Positions 8,768-17,029 of a stretch of 36,294 nt of DNA are shown here, in pieces. The notes beneath the pieces were generated by a model. The model was not told where the DNA came from. It saw only the letters and a program-made list of their open reading frames with translations, and did not search any database. The position numbers and the translations under genes were made by a program. Numbering within the stretch: position 1 is the first letter of the stretch; every line of letters begins with the position of its first letter. Origin of the DNA: CAYVMN01 sp964452575. Lineage in GTDB: Bacteria > Desulfobacterota > DSM-4660 > Desulfatiglandales > Desulfatiglandaceae. The DNA lies in assembly GCA_964452575.1 (NCBI GenBank), contig CAYVMN010000015.1:1-36294 (forward strand), in the 5' to 3' direction.

Positions 8768-8865
8768 ATCCAGTATCCAGTATCAAGCATCCAGCATCCA
8801 GTATCAAGCATCCAGTATCAAGCATCCAGCATCCAGTATCAAGCATCCAGTATCAAGCATCCAGC
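8768..8865. repeat. Tandem array of 14 heptamers (ATCCAGT / ATCAAGC / ATCCAGC)
   Basis: 98 bp divide exactly into fourteen 7-bp units in an ordered mix of ATCCAGT, ATCAAGC and ATCCAGC, with the pair ATCCAGT-ATCAAGC recurring. The period of 7 keeps all three frames open in part, so it can mimic coding sequence, but the predicted peptides are low-complexity and have no ribosome site. Resembles the short tandem heptamers (STRR) described in cyanobacteria in form, not in sequence. Likely prone to copy-number change. Confidence 0.9.
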
Positions 8866-9119
8866 ATCTGCGCTGATAGCGGCAGCAATGCCCAACTCCT
8901 TCGCATCAAGGCCAAAGTCCTTAAGCACGCCCGGCGCCATCACTAAAACGACAACAAGATGAAAATAGACAAAAAAATAGATAAGGCAAATAGCAAAAAC
9001 GCCAATCTCAATAGCCGTTCTTGTGTGCCTCTAAGCACTTCCCTTTGATGACTAACACCACCTTAAAATACAGACTTTGAGAAACGACGATTGGCAGTTT
9101 ATGGGAAGAGGGATTGGGA
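8866..9119. other. Non-coding stretch downstream of the island
   Basis: No convincing gene. On the minus strand about 9024-8840 an open frame reads IEIGVFAICLIYFFVYF and later APGVLKDFGLDAKELGIAAA, a membrane segment plus an Ala-rich tail vaguely like small decarboxylase gamma (OadG) proteins. It lacks an ATG, GTG or TTG at the front and runs into the heptamer array, so it is at most a gene remnant. No hairpin with a T-tract was found after the hdrB stop. Confidence 0.5.
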
Positions 9120-9974
9120 TCAAAAAGAAGAGATGGTGAGCTTATTCAGATCAAACCCATATATTTCCTGACTGATCCCCAGCGCGGCAGCCAATAATTG
9201 TGTAAAGTAAAGAACAGGCATTGGTTTGCTTATTTTCCTCTGCTGCAGCAGAACTTCCTGATTCCTCCCCAAATTGAAATCACACAGTGGGCAGCTGACA
9301 ACCAACGCATCTGCCCCTCGCTTTATGGCACCGTTCAAAACCCTCGTTGACGTCTCCATGCAAGCCTCGGGATTGGCGAGGATCTGGTAGGACCCACAGC
9401 AAAGATCGGCTTCTGGGAATGCTAGCACAGTAGCCCCAATGGATTCCAATAACTCCCTCATCAACAAGAGCTTGCCAGGCGGGTCTATGCTTATTTCGCG
9501 TGGGCGCTGCAATGTGCACCCATAATAAGGAACAACGTTGATCCCTCGCAACGTCTTTTTTACAGCATCTCTGATTTTTTCCCATCCGACTTCGTCTCTG
9601 AGGAGACTAAGAAAGTGAATTACCTTTACTTCCCCAAAATAGTCTATTTCATCGTCAATAAATAGATTTATCCTTTCCCTCTTCCGCTTATCCTTTCGAA
9701 TCAACAGGTTAGCCCTTGCCAGGGTGTTGTTGCACATGGAACATAATGTTACGAGCTTTTCCCAATTCCCCTTTTTCGCCCTGATTAGGTTCCGAACTGG
9801 AGCTATGTGATGGATAAAATCGTCGTCTGCAAGTGAAAAAACCACCCCGCAACATGTCCAGTCTGCAAGCTCCTCAAGATGAACACCCAAGGCCATAGCA
9901 GAGGCAATTCCTGCCGTTTCCAGGTACTTTCCCTTTGTTTTAACTGTACACCCTGGATAGTATGCAAACCTCAT
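9120..9974 (-). CDS. HdrB-like CCG-domain protein (electron-acceptor subunit)
   Basis: Two cysteine-rich CCG domains in the HdrB arrangement: C9, C41-C42, C78/C81 and C153, C192-C193, C228/C231, both complete. Such domains bind the special [4Fe-4S] centres of heterodisulfide reductase and also form the E subunit of archaeal-type succinate dehydrogenase and of methylmenaquinol:fumarate reductase (SdhE, MfrE). At 284 aa it has full HdrB length and no membrane helix. Lies 8 bp after HdrC, last gene of the island. Because a fumarate-reductase-like flavoprotein and iron-sulfur subunit lie upstream without a membrane anchor, I infer it completes that complex rather than a true heterodisulfide reductase. 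No HdrA is present. Confidence 0.85.
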   Translation of the reverse strand: MRFAYYPGCTVKTKGKYLETAGIASAMALGVHLEELADWTCCGVVFSLADDDFIHHIAPVRNLIRAKKGNWEKLVTLCSMCNNTLARANLLIRKDKRKRERINLFIDDEIDYFGEVKVIHFLSLLRDEVGWEKIRDAVKKTLRGINVVPYYGCTLQRPREISIDPPGKLLLMRELLESIGATVLAFPEADLCCGSYQILANPEACMETSTRVLNGAIKRGADALVVSCPLCDFNLGRNQEVLLQQRKISKPMPVLYFTQLLAAALGISQEIYGFDLNKLTISSF

Positions 9975-9982
9975 CGTATCTC

Positions 9983-10369
9983 TTAACTTGTCATCTTTCT
10001 GTAAGCCGCCACCTGAGCAATTTGATACTTTTCCGGCAATTTTCTACCGCTCTCGGGCTTCAAGACAATGAAATCTATATTCTCTCTCAGGGTCAGGAGT
10101 CTGAGGGCCTCCATTACCTTAGGGACATCAAGTCCTCGTGGACAGATCACGCCGCAAAAATAGCAAGATGAGCAAACCCAATAGGCCTTAATTCCTCTCA
10201 GCCTTTCCTTTTGCCCAAGCTGGGCCAAATGAATGATCAGCCTAGGCGAAATATCCATATGCTTTACCATGGGGCATCCACCCGAGCAATTTCCGCATTG
10301 GAAGCACGCATTTATGTTTTCACCACATATTCTGACGAGTTCATTAATAAAGTCTTCGTCTCTTTTCAT
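9983..10369 (-). CDS. HdrC-like 2x[4Fe-4S] ferredoxin subunit
   Basis: Small electron-transfer protein (128 aa from the ATG) with two CxxCxxCxxxCP motifs: CFQCGNCSGGCP (C22-C32) and CSSCYFCGVICP (C66-C76). HdrC proteins hand electrons to the HdrB CCG site; the adjacent HdrB-like gene supports pairing. The frame opens three codons earlier with TTG (10378), but neither start has a strong ribosome site, so ATG 10369 is chosen. It lies 88 bp after the MmgE/PrpD gene. Confidence 0.85.
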   Translation of the reverse strand: MKRDEDFINELVRICGENINACFQCGNCSGGCPMVKHMDISPRLIIHLAQLGQKERLRGIKAYWVCSSCYFCGVICPRGLDVPKVMEALRLLTLRENIDFIVLKPESGRKLPEKYQIAQVAAYRKMTS

Positions 10370-10457
10370 TCTCTTCAAGTCAGGAATCCCAGCTGTCTAC
10401 AAGGTTTAGTTCTCGCCCACATATACTCTCCACTCTGAACGAAGTCTGTTATTCTGA

Positions 10458-11837
10458 TCACTTAATTTCTACCTTCAGGGTTTCGATCACGCTATCAAGC
10501 GAATCGAGTTTTTCCAAGCCATCCATCAGGTCAATTGCCGATTCAATTTGTTTGGGACTCAATATGTCCCGAGTACAGCTGCGGAACTTCTTGGTGAGCT
10601 CGTCGTTCGTCAAAGGATTTTCTGGATCCCCTTTGCATCTCTCCACCACTTGCCCCAATTCCTTCCCGTTCTTAAGTCTCACTATCACCTTTGCCTTATT
10701 CCTGTGCTCATACCCTGCTCTTGTAAACGCAACGTCTTCCAAATGCCGCACTTTTCTTATGGTTTGAGTAACAAGCTTGTCCTTAACAACAACTGGACTG
10801 AAATCCGTTGGAGAAATGTCCTTTTTCAGAAATGAAACGGCCACACAGAAGGGAAGACTGAACCGTGCTTCCATTTCATCTTTCGGATATCGGTGTTGGA
10901 GAATGGAAAAGGCGGTGGCATCTGTATAACAGATGATCTCTTTCACATCCTCAACTGCAATCACATGCTCTTGAACAATTTTTCGTACTGCATCAATACT
11001 CGTATGCGCTCTCAGACAACATGGATATTTCTTTCTTGTCATTCCTGGCCGCTCAATGTCTAGGTTTCTTTTGAGATCACTCAAATTCACTTGGGGCGCC
11101 TCACACCTAGCAAGCGTGCTAAAAAAGCCATTATCAGACTCCAAGACCTGAGTAGAGGCTGTCCATCCTTTTTTGGCCAAGAAAGTGGCAAATATGCCGT
11201 TGGATGCCGCAAACCCCACGTGGAGTGGCTTTGTCATTGTTCCAAAATTGACTTTCAGCCCGCAACTCATAGACCCTGCAATCCCTAACGCATGGCTCAA
11301 TTCATTCTCTCTCAATCCCAACAGCTTTCCAGCTGCTCCGACAGCCCCTAATACGCCAATGGCGGAGGTGACATGGAGCCCTGCCTTATATAGCGAAGGA
11401 TTCGCGAGCCTGCCCATCTTGCAAAATACTTCAACCCCAGCAATGAATGATGTAAGCGCATCCTTGCCGCTGGCCCTTATGTGTTCAGACAACGCCAACA
11501 CTACTGGTAAGACCACTGCCGTAGGATGCCCTCCAGAATACCTTTGAGTATCATCAAAGTCGTGAACATGACAACTGACTCCGTTGACGAGAGCTGCATT
11601 CGCCACCGAAGCCATGATTGAATCCACACCCAGGGTTGAACAAGAGCCTTGCCGCTCTGCCCCGCGGACATATTCCCTCAGAATCTTGGATGCTTGGTGA
11701 ACGGATCCCGCAACAATTAACCCAATCCCGTCGAGGAAACACTTTTTGGCCTCCGACATGGATCGTTCTGTGAGGTCATTAAAATGAACACCCTGGATGA
11801 ATTTCGCAAAAGATCTAGTCAAACCCATAGATTTCAT
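10458..11837 (-). CDS. MmgE/PrpD family protein with intact active site
   Basis: 459 aa, full length for the family of 2-methylcitrate dehydratase, cis-aconitate decarboxylase and iminodisuccinate epimerase. N- and C-terminal parts form the all-alpha domain and the middle the lid. The positions matching the ACOD1 (IRG1) active site, as I recall it, are present: D93 and T97 in DFDDT, H104 in GGHP, H155 in GLHVTS, K203 and H206 in TMTKPLH, and H278 after YPCC. It should therefore act on a polycarboxylic acid by dehydration, decarboxylation or isomerisation; the sequence does not say which. It lies between the fumarase-like alpha gene (77-bp gap) and HdrC. Contrast the paralogue at 21569-22948. 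Confidence 0.85.
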   Translation of the reverse strand: MKSMGLTRSFAKFIQGVHFNDLTERSMSEAKKCFLDGIGLIVAGSVHQASKILREYVRGAERQGSCSTLGVDSIMASVANAALVNGVSCHVHDFDDTQRYSGGHPTAVVLPVVLALSEHIRASGKDALTSFIAGVEVFCKMGRLANPSLYKAGLHVTSAIGVLGAVGAAGKLLGLRENELSHALGIAGSMSCGLKVNFGTMTKPLHVGFAASNGIFATFLAKKGWTASTQVLESDNGFFSTLARCEAPQVNLSDLKRNLDIERPGMTRKKYPCCLRAHTSIDAVRKIVQEHVIAVEDVKEIICYTDATAFSILQHRYPKDEMEARFSLPFCVAVSFLKKDISPTDFSPVVVKDKLVTQTIRKVRHLEDVAFTRAGYEHRNKAKVIVRLKNGKELGQVVERCKGDPENPLTNDELTKKFRSCTRDILSPKQIESAIDLMDGLEKLDSLDSVIETLKVEIK

Positions 11838-11914
11838 TCATTCACACTGACTTACTTCGATCACCCGCTCTCAAGGCTCCGGTTCCCCTCTTTTTGCGCT
11901 TTCGCGGCCTTATA

Positions 11915-12787
11915 TCAGCAAGGAACCTCTTTGGTTGCCCGTCTGGGATCGAAGCAACAGCCTGGCCTTAAGCAGGCAATTCGAGTTCCACCCGCCCTGG
12001 CCTCCCCGATTTTCACGGAGGAAGCTAGGGCCGTTATCTTTCCACCAAGCCCGAGAGGCCCTACCCCTTGCAGATTGATAGCTTCTGTTATTCTCTTTTC
12101 TATGTCGTCTTGCTCCAAGAAGTTCACATCCCTCATAGCATCCAGCATAAGGCACGTCGCTTCGTAATGCGTTCTCCCAATTCCCACGGCTGGGATCACA
12201 GGGGTGCAACCAATTTTTGAAACCTCACTACAAGCCCAATCGATGACTTCGTCAATCACATTCATGCCCTCACGCCGATGAAACACACGAAACGTCCTCG
12301 CCCGTATTTCGGGCCCTCCACCGAGCATCAGGACCGTCACGAGCATCTTATCCTGCTCAATCCTCCTTATCTGTGTAGGAGCTGGCAGTAACAATGCCGG
12401 GTCTTCATGAAGTCCCAAGACCTGCCCGAGCCTTTCCAGATCTGTTCCTCTTGTGGCCATAGGTCGTCCGGGCAGCTTTCTTAGCCCCAAAGCGATACCC
12501 TCTTGGATAGAATCTAGCATCCTGCCGGTTATCGAAATCTCCTTCCCGATTTCCAAATACACATGGGGAATTCCAGTATCATCACACAAAGGCTTCCCCA
12601 GTTCTTTGGCAGCCGCTGCGTTTTCTAGTATTAGCTCCAACACCCATTTTGCACTTCGGTTTTTCTCTTCATTAATGGCTTGCTCATAAGCGAGAACTTG
12701 GTCTTCACGGAAAACTGTGCTCGCCTCAACCAATGCCTCGGCAACTCTTTCCTTCAATATCTCTGGTGTCGGCATTTCCAGCCTCAT
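11915..12787 (-). CDS. Class I fumarase / L-tartrate dehydratase type, alpha subunit
   Basis: [4Fe-4S] hydro-lyase subunit (290 aa). Recognisable motifs: CDDTGIPHV (C68, a cluster ligand in the family), LMLGGGPEIRA around 153-163, GCTPVIPAVGIG (C194) and the C-terminal FDPRRA. Enzymes of this family interconvert fumarate/malate, mesaconate/citramalate or tartrate/oxaloacetate. The usual GGGSEN is GGGPEI here, hinting at a non-standard substrate. Overlaps the beta subunit by 4 bp; unusually beta comes first. Next to the CoA synthetase and in the same operon as the flavoprotein and lyase, so I infer hydration of a substituted fumarate made by the flavoprotein. Confidence 0.85.
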   Translation of the reverse strand: MRLEMPTPEILKERVAEALVEASTVFREDQVLAYEQAINEEKNRSAKWVLELILENAAAAKELGKPLCDDTGIPHVYLEIGKEISITGRMLDSIQEGIALGLRKLPGRPMATRGTDLERLGQVLGLHEDPALLLPAPTQIRRIEQDKMLVTVLMLGGGPEIRARTFRVFHRREGMNVIDEVIDWACSEVSKIGCTPVIPAVGIGRTHYEATCLMLDAMRDVNFLEQDDIEKRITEAINLQGVGPLGLGGKITALASSVKIGEARAGGTRIACLRPGCCFDPRRATKEVPC

Positions 12788-13299
12788 TCGTACTTGTTTA
12801 TGGCTTTCCCCTGAGCAGCGGCTACGATGGCGGGAAAGTGCATGACATGCAATCTATGAATGGCTTCCATTCCTTGTTCCGGAAACGCGGCTACTTCGCA
12901 CGAAACCACCTTTTGTCCTAATAAGGCGCTAATGGGCGGAGTGACCGCATAAACGGAACCTGCTTTTTTAAGTTCCTCCACCGTCCTTGCGGAAATCGCT
13001 CCTTTCCCAATATGAATCTTAACACCCACACTGGAAAGAAAAGGAATGCTCTCCTCGATTTCCAGTTTATTGCTTGTTGTAGGTCCGATACCCGCAACAC
13101 TCACTGCGGTGTGGAATATGACTGCTCCTTCCAGGTCCAAGCCAGATGAAGGAATACCTTCCTCCTGGATTTTCCTGACCAACAACGGGAGAGCAGCATC
13201 CCGACCTGTGTAGATCAGTCCCGTAATCTCCAGTTCGTCTCTAATTCTTAGTTTTCTGCATTCACTTGCTGATACCGGCGTATGAATTCTAATAGCCAA
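12784..13299 (-). CDS. Class I fumarase / L-tartrate dehydratase type, beta subunit
   Basis: C-terminal-type subunit of a two-component class I hydro-lyase. Shows RIHTPVSASECRKLRIRDEL, the YTGRDAA segment, GPTTSNKLEIEESIPFLSSV and IGKGAIS, all family landmarks. The frame opens at an ATG at 13377 inside the previous gene. I prefer TTG at 13299: AGGAGG lies 8 nt upstream, it falls after the synthetase stop (13334), and the resulting N-terminus aligns with that of TtdB. That gives 171 aa. It pairs with the alpha subunit immediately downstream. Confidence 0.85.
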   Translation of the reverse strand: MAIRIHTPVSASECRKLRIRDELEITGLIYTGRDAALPLLVRKIQEEGIPSSGLDLEGAVIFHTAVSVAGIGPTTSNKLEIEESIPFLSSVGVKIHIGKGAISARTVEELKKAGSVYAVTPPISALLGQKVVSCEVAAFPEQGMEAIHRLHVMHFPAIVAAAQGKAINKYE

Positions 13300-13333
13300 A
13301 TACCTAACCTCCTGCTCGACATCCCCTTCAAGC

Positions 13334-15499
13334 CTACAGTACAAATAGTGCATCCACAGCCACAACTCCTTGCCCAACCTCCCGAACGATCAATGGATTG
13401 ATATCGATCTCTTCGAATTTGTCAGGACGGTCTGTACACAGGGAAGAAAACCTCATAATGGCTTTTTCAAGCGCAGCCAAGTCATAAGGTCCTTTTCCTC
13501 GCGCTCCTTTGAGGAGCTTGTACCCCCTGATTTTCCTGATCATTTCCTGGGCTTCCTGACTGGAAATTGGAGGGAATCTGTACGCTACATCCCGATAAAT
13601 CTCAACGAATATCCCGCCTAGACCAAACAGGATCAAAGGCCCTAATTGGCGATCTCTTTTCATCCCAAGAATGATCTCTACGCCGCCAGAAACCATCTCT
13701 TGAACCAGTACACCTTCGATGGGAATCTGCTTATTGAAGGCTCTCACTTTTTCCATCAGGCGATCGAATGCTTCCTTCACCCCCGAAGGACCTGAGACGT
13801 TAAGCTCTATGGCCCCTGCATCAGTCTTGTGCAAGAGATCTGGTGACATTACCTTTAGTGCTACTGGGAATCCTATCTCGTTTGCGATGTTTGCGCATTC
13901 TTCACCGGAATGCCCGACCTTTTCCTTCGTGACGGGAATCCTATATAGGGACAGAATCCTTTTGCTTTCGGACTCGGAAAGAACTCTCCTTTCATGCATA
14001 GTCACAATTCTCTTTACTTCTTCTCTCGCAGCCAAACTCCCCGGCTCTCTAAGTAGTTCTCGCAATTCGGAATATTTCTTTCGTGCCTGGCTATAGTCAT
14101 ATGCCTTTTTTATTGCCTTTAAACATCTTTGAGGATCCTTGAAAACAGGTATGTCCGAGCTTTCCAAGATCTCATAGCCTTGCTCGATGATATGGTTATC
14201 TGTAAGTCGAGACCTCCTTCCAATCCAAAGGACGAATACCGGTTTGGTAGAGCCGGTTTTCAGAATCGCCTCTTTGATCTTGCCTGCCACATCATTGGCA
14301 ACTCTGCCTACGGCGGAGAAACAGATCACCACAACGATAGCCCCGTACCTCTCATCGTGGCAAACTATAGGCAAGACCTTCTCCAATGCTCTTATTCCTT
14401 GTCCACGCACATCAACCGGATTGGAGATATTTCCAAAGGTGAGCAGTTCATCAAGCTCCAGCAAGGCATGCCGCGTGCTGTCGGAAAGTTCTGGTAAGTC
14501 CAAGCCGTAGTCACTACACAGATCCGCGCATAACGACCCTGCACCTCCGGAGCTAGTAATGATAGCAATACCATTGTTGCTGGGCCATTTGGAAAGATAA
14601 CCCGCTTTCGCCAGTTCCCATAATTCTTCTGTATCAACGGCCCTGATAATCCCCTTCTGGTTGAATAGAGTCTCATAAGCAACGTCGGATCCGGTCATAC
14701 TTCCTGTGTGAGATGCAGCGGCTTTTTCTCCTAATTGAGAGCGTCCCACCTTCAGTACATAAAGCGGTTTGCCTTTCTCGAGAGCCAAATCTGCACCTTT
14801 TATAAATCTCTCCGGATCTTTGAACCCCTCAACAAACACAACGATTGCACGGATGTTCGAATCATGCAACATGTAAGTCATGAAATCAGAAGTAGACAAA
14901 CTCGATTCATTGCCTGTGGAAACGGCATATCTTAGCTTCAGTCCTTTGTCCCTAGCCACACCCACTAGGGACATCATCAATGCGCCGCTCTGGGAAACGA
15001 ATCCGATAGATCCAGGAATGGATTGCCTCCCTTCTTCTCTGAGAAGCGTCGCGACGACCCCATCACCGAAATTTGCGAAACCCGCGCAATTAGGTCCCCA
15101 AATGGGGAATGCTTTCTCCTCAGAGAGCTTCTTCATTTTTTCTTCCAGCTTCTTTCCTTCTTCATCCGCCTCAGAGAAGCCCGCGGTAATCACCAATGCC
15201 CCTTGTACCTGGTTTTCTACACATTCTTCCAAAACCCCGAGGACTAGGTTTCTCCCGACGATGATGATAGCGAGATCTATCGGTTCGCCGATCAAACTCA
15301 GTTTCTTGAAGCACTTAATGCCTAGTATATTGTCCCGCTTTGGATTTACCGGGTACAGTTTACCCCGGTATCCGTTCTGTAACAGCGCCTCCAGAATCCC
15401 CCTCCCGTACATGGTTTTATCCGAAGCCCCTATGATCGCAATCGACCTTGGGTTTACCAGGCGTGCTATTCTTTTCGTATGCTTCCAAACCTCTCCCAA
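13334..15499 (-). CDS. NDP-forming acyl-CoA synthetase (fused alpha-beta)
   Basis: Makes an acyl-CoA from a carboxylic acid, CoA and ATP (giving ADP and Pi), or the reverse, through a phosphohistidine. Domains in order: CoA-binding Rossmann fold (about 15-130, with PRSIAIIGAS), succinyl-CoA-ligase-like domains with FVSQSGA and the phosphohistidine loop SHTGSMTGSD (H271 counted from GTG 15520), a linker, and an ATP-grasp domain (about 510-720) with GFPVALKVMSPDLLHKTDAG and EIDINPL. Start: GTG 15520 has no ribosome site, while TTG 15499 has AGGAGG 6 nt upstream, so 721 aa is preferred. With the citryl-CoA-lyase-like gene two genes upstream it recalls the citryl-CoA synthetase/lyase pair of Hydrogenobacter, though here the synthetase is a single chain. 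Substrate unknown. Confidence 0.88.
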   Translation of the reverse strand: MGEVWKHTKRIARLVNPRSIAIIGASDKTMYGRGILEALLQNGYRGKLYPVNPKRDNILGIKCFKKLSLIGEPIDLAIIIVGRNLVLGVLEECVENQVQGALVITAGFSEADEEGKKLEEKMKKLSEEKAFPIWGPNCAGFANFGDGVVATLLREEGRQSIPGSIGFVSQSGALMMSLVGVARDKGLKLRYAVSTGNESSLSTSDFMTYMLHDSNIRAIVVFVEGFKDPERFIKGADLALEKGKPLYVLKVGRSQLGEKAAASHTGSMTGSDVAYETLFNQKGIIRAVDTEELWELAKAGYLSKWPSNNGIAIITSSGGAGSLCADLCSDYGLDLPELSDSTRHALLELDELLTFGNISNPVDVRGQGIRALEKVLPIVCHDERYGAIVVVICFSAVGRVANDVAGKIKEAILKTGSTKPVFVLWIGRRSRLTDNHIIEQGYEILESSDIPVFKDPQRCLKAIKKAYDYSQARKKYSELRELLREPGSLAAREEVKRIVTMHERRVLSESESKRILSLYRIPVTKEKVGHSGEECANIANEIGFPVALKVMSPDLLHKTDAGAIELNVSGPSGVKEAFDRLMEKVRAFNKQIPIEGVLVQEMVSGGVEIILGMKRDRQLGPLILFGLGGIFVEIYRDVAYRFPPISSQEAQEMIRKIRGYKLLKGARGKGPYDLAALEKAIMRFSSLCTDRPDKFEEIDINPLIVREVGQGVVAVDALFVL

Positions 15500-15529
15500 A
15501 GTCTGCCTCCTTTTCAACACCTCGCTTAT

Positions 15530-16210
15530 CTAGGCGATCCGTTTGTCGCCCTGAGCCTTTCCGTATTCTTCTTTAAGCTCACCCGGATTGAGCTGAAGAA
15601 GCTCTTTCATCCGTTCGTTATATTCTCCATTTTCCAGCTGCCTGATCCTATTGATCACATGCGTATACCTGGGAAGTATATACTTTCCATAAATCCTCCG
15701 GCATAGAAGAGCAATATAATGGGGCGATAACTCTCCCGGACATCTTGAAGCACACAGCCCACACATCACACATTCCAGTGACAGCTTTGCTGCCTGTTTC
15801 AAATCCCCCCTCATGGCGCAAGCGATGACGTCCATCACAGGAATATTTTGAGGGCACATCTTCGTGCACGTATTGCAACACACACATCGGCCTATTTCGG
15901 GATACAGACTGAAAATGGTGTCTTCGTTGGGTTCAAGGAAATCAATGTCATAGCTCGCTTTCTGTGAAGGAAAATAGGGAATGTTCAGAATGTACATTGC
16001 CTCCTGCACCAATGTGATGCAAGCAAGAGCGGTTTTGATTTTGTAACTACCCGGTACTCTGTAGATGATTGCACAGGCCCCGCAGGCCCCCCCGCGACAG
16101 CCGCACCCCCGAATCAACCGAAAGCCCGCATATTCCATGGCCCTTTGTACTGTTAGCTCTGAAGGGACTAGATACTTTTTCCCCATGATGTAGATCGGTA
16201 TTTTCCTCAT
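15530..16210 (-). CDS. Fumarate reductase/succinate dehydrogenase type iron-sulfur subunit
   Basis: 226 aa. The N-terminal plant-type 2Fe-2S domain has C36, C38, C43, C46 and C64. The C-terminal helical ferredoxin domain has two motifs, CVCCNTCTKMCP (109-120) and CVMCGLCASRCP (147-158), both of 4Fe-4S type. Classical SdhB ends with a 3Fe-4S motif, so this resembles the non-classical (thiol:fumarate reductase, SdhE-type) group. Expected to move electrons from the flavoprotein at 17026-18690 to the HdrC/HdrB pair. Co-transcribed, 15 bp after the lyase gene. Confidence 0.88.
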   Translation of the reverse strand: MRKIPIYIMGKKYLVPSELTVQRAMEYAGFRLIRGCGCRGGACGACAIIYRVPGSYKIKTALACITLVQEAMYILNIPYFPSQKASYDIDFLEPNEDTIFSLYPEIGRCVCCNTCTKMCPQNIPVMDVIACAMRGDLKQAAKLSLECVMCGLCASRCPGELSPHYIALLCRRIYGKYILPRYTHVINRIRQLENGEYNERMKELLQLNPGELKEEYGKAQGDKRIA

Positions 16211-16225
16211 CTTCTCAGTCCAGCA

Positions 16226-17029
16226 TCAGAAGACTTCTGTCTCTACATTACCGTCGTAGACCACTTCATCCCAGGTGTAAACTCTCCGCATCGGGACCTC
16301 TCTAATCTGTTCCTCTTGGACATGCGCGGTTAAACCGGCAGCTCTCGAGATCAGGAAGAAGCCTTTGCCGAATGACCAATGGATTCTCAGATCTGAAATA
16401 ATGGCACCGATCGCTCCGTCCACATTTATGGGAAGAGCTTTTCCCAATATCTTCTTCAGGCTGCTTTCAATGGCTTCAGATAATTTCATGTGGTCCCCGG
16501 CGACTCGGAGTTTATGAGCTGTTTCGAACAATCTGATTTTTCTTGGGTCCTCTGGTGCATGGATACCATGACCGTATCCAAGAACCCGCCTCCCCTCTGC
16601 CCGGTGCTTCTCTACGATCTGTTCCGCCACCTTTTCGAACGTACCCTGTCTTGCGTCTTCAATATGGGCTTGCAACACCTTCGCACACCCCTCTATGGCC
16701 CCCCCGTGGAAATCACCCAATCCTATGATGCCAGCCCCGACGGCCGCCTGCAATGGCACGCCTCCGGATGTAACAGACCGCGCAGCATTCGTCGACGGAG
16801 TTGCCAGACCATGTTCACAGGATGAAACTAGGATCGCTTCAACCATTTTCCCCTCGTTGCCTGCCGGCAAATTCCCGCTGAAAAGCAAGTAAACAAGATC
16901 GCCAAAGGACTTTCTGCCGATCATCTCCACAAGAGGGTATCCACGAATTAATATTTTACCTGGCTGAATCAATGAGATTCCTGTTCTAAGCATGCTTTTC
17001 CTGCTTTTCTTGGCACTTTCAGGGTTCAT
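16226..17029 (-). CDS. Citryl-CoA lyase-like protein (short citrate synthase family)
   Basis: 267 aa, far shorter than citrate synthase (about 430) but the size of citryl-CoA lyase and of the lyase domain of ATP-citrate lyase. Opens with ISLIQPGKILIRGYPLVEMI, the family start. The three catalytic residues of the fold are present: H108 in GDFHGGA, H154 in GYGHGIH and D204 in NVDGAIG, plus R229 and H236 in the SRAAGLTAH segment. It should cleave (or form) a 3-hydroxy-3-carboxyacyl-CoA into acetyl-CoA or another acyl-CoA plus a 2-oxoacid. ATG overlaps the flavoprotein stop by 4 bp, and the FeS subunit follows by 15 bp, so it sits inside the dehydrogenase gene set. No complete TCA or reverse TCA gene set accompanies it. 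Confidence 0.82.
   Translation of the reverse strand: MNPESAKKSRKSMLRTGISLIQPGKILIRGYPLVEMIGRKSFGDLVYLLFSGNLPAGNEGKMVEAILVSSCEHGLATPSTNAARSVTSGGVPLQAAVGAGIIGLGDFHGGAIEGCAKVLQAHIEDARQGTFEKVAEQIVEKHRAEGRRVLGYGHGIHAPEDPRKIRLFETAHKLRVAGDHMKLSEAIESSLKKILGKALPINVDGAIGAIISDLRIHWSFGKGFFLISRAAGLTAHVQEEQIREVPMRRVYTWDEVVYDGNVETEVF

Noticed and set aside
8768..8865. CRISPR array
   Set aside because: Units are 7 bp with no spacers and no cas genes nearby.
8633..8962. Plus-strand open frames through the heptamer array encoding SSIQY-type repeats
   Set aside because: Open only because a 7-bp repeat lacks stops in these frames; low-complexity peptide and no start signals.
8840..9024. Minus-strand open frame with a membrane segment and an Ala-rich tail (OadG-like)
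   Set aside because: No usual start codon at its front, no ribosome site, and its end runs into the heptamer array; at most a remnant.
9120..10369. True heterodisulfide reductase of methanogenesis or flavin-based bifurcation
   Set aside because: HdrA is absent and the genes belong to a catabolic island with a fumarate-reductase-type flavoprotein.
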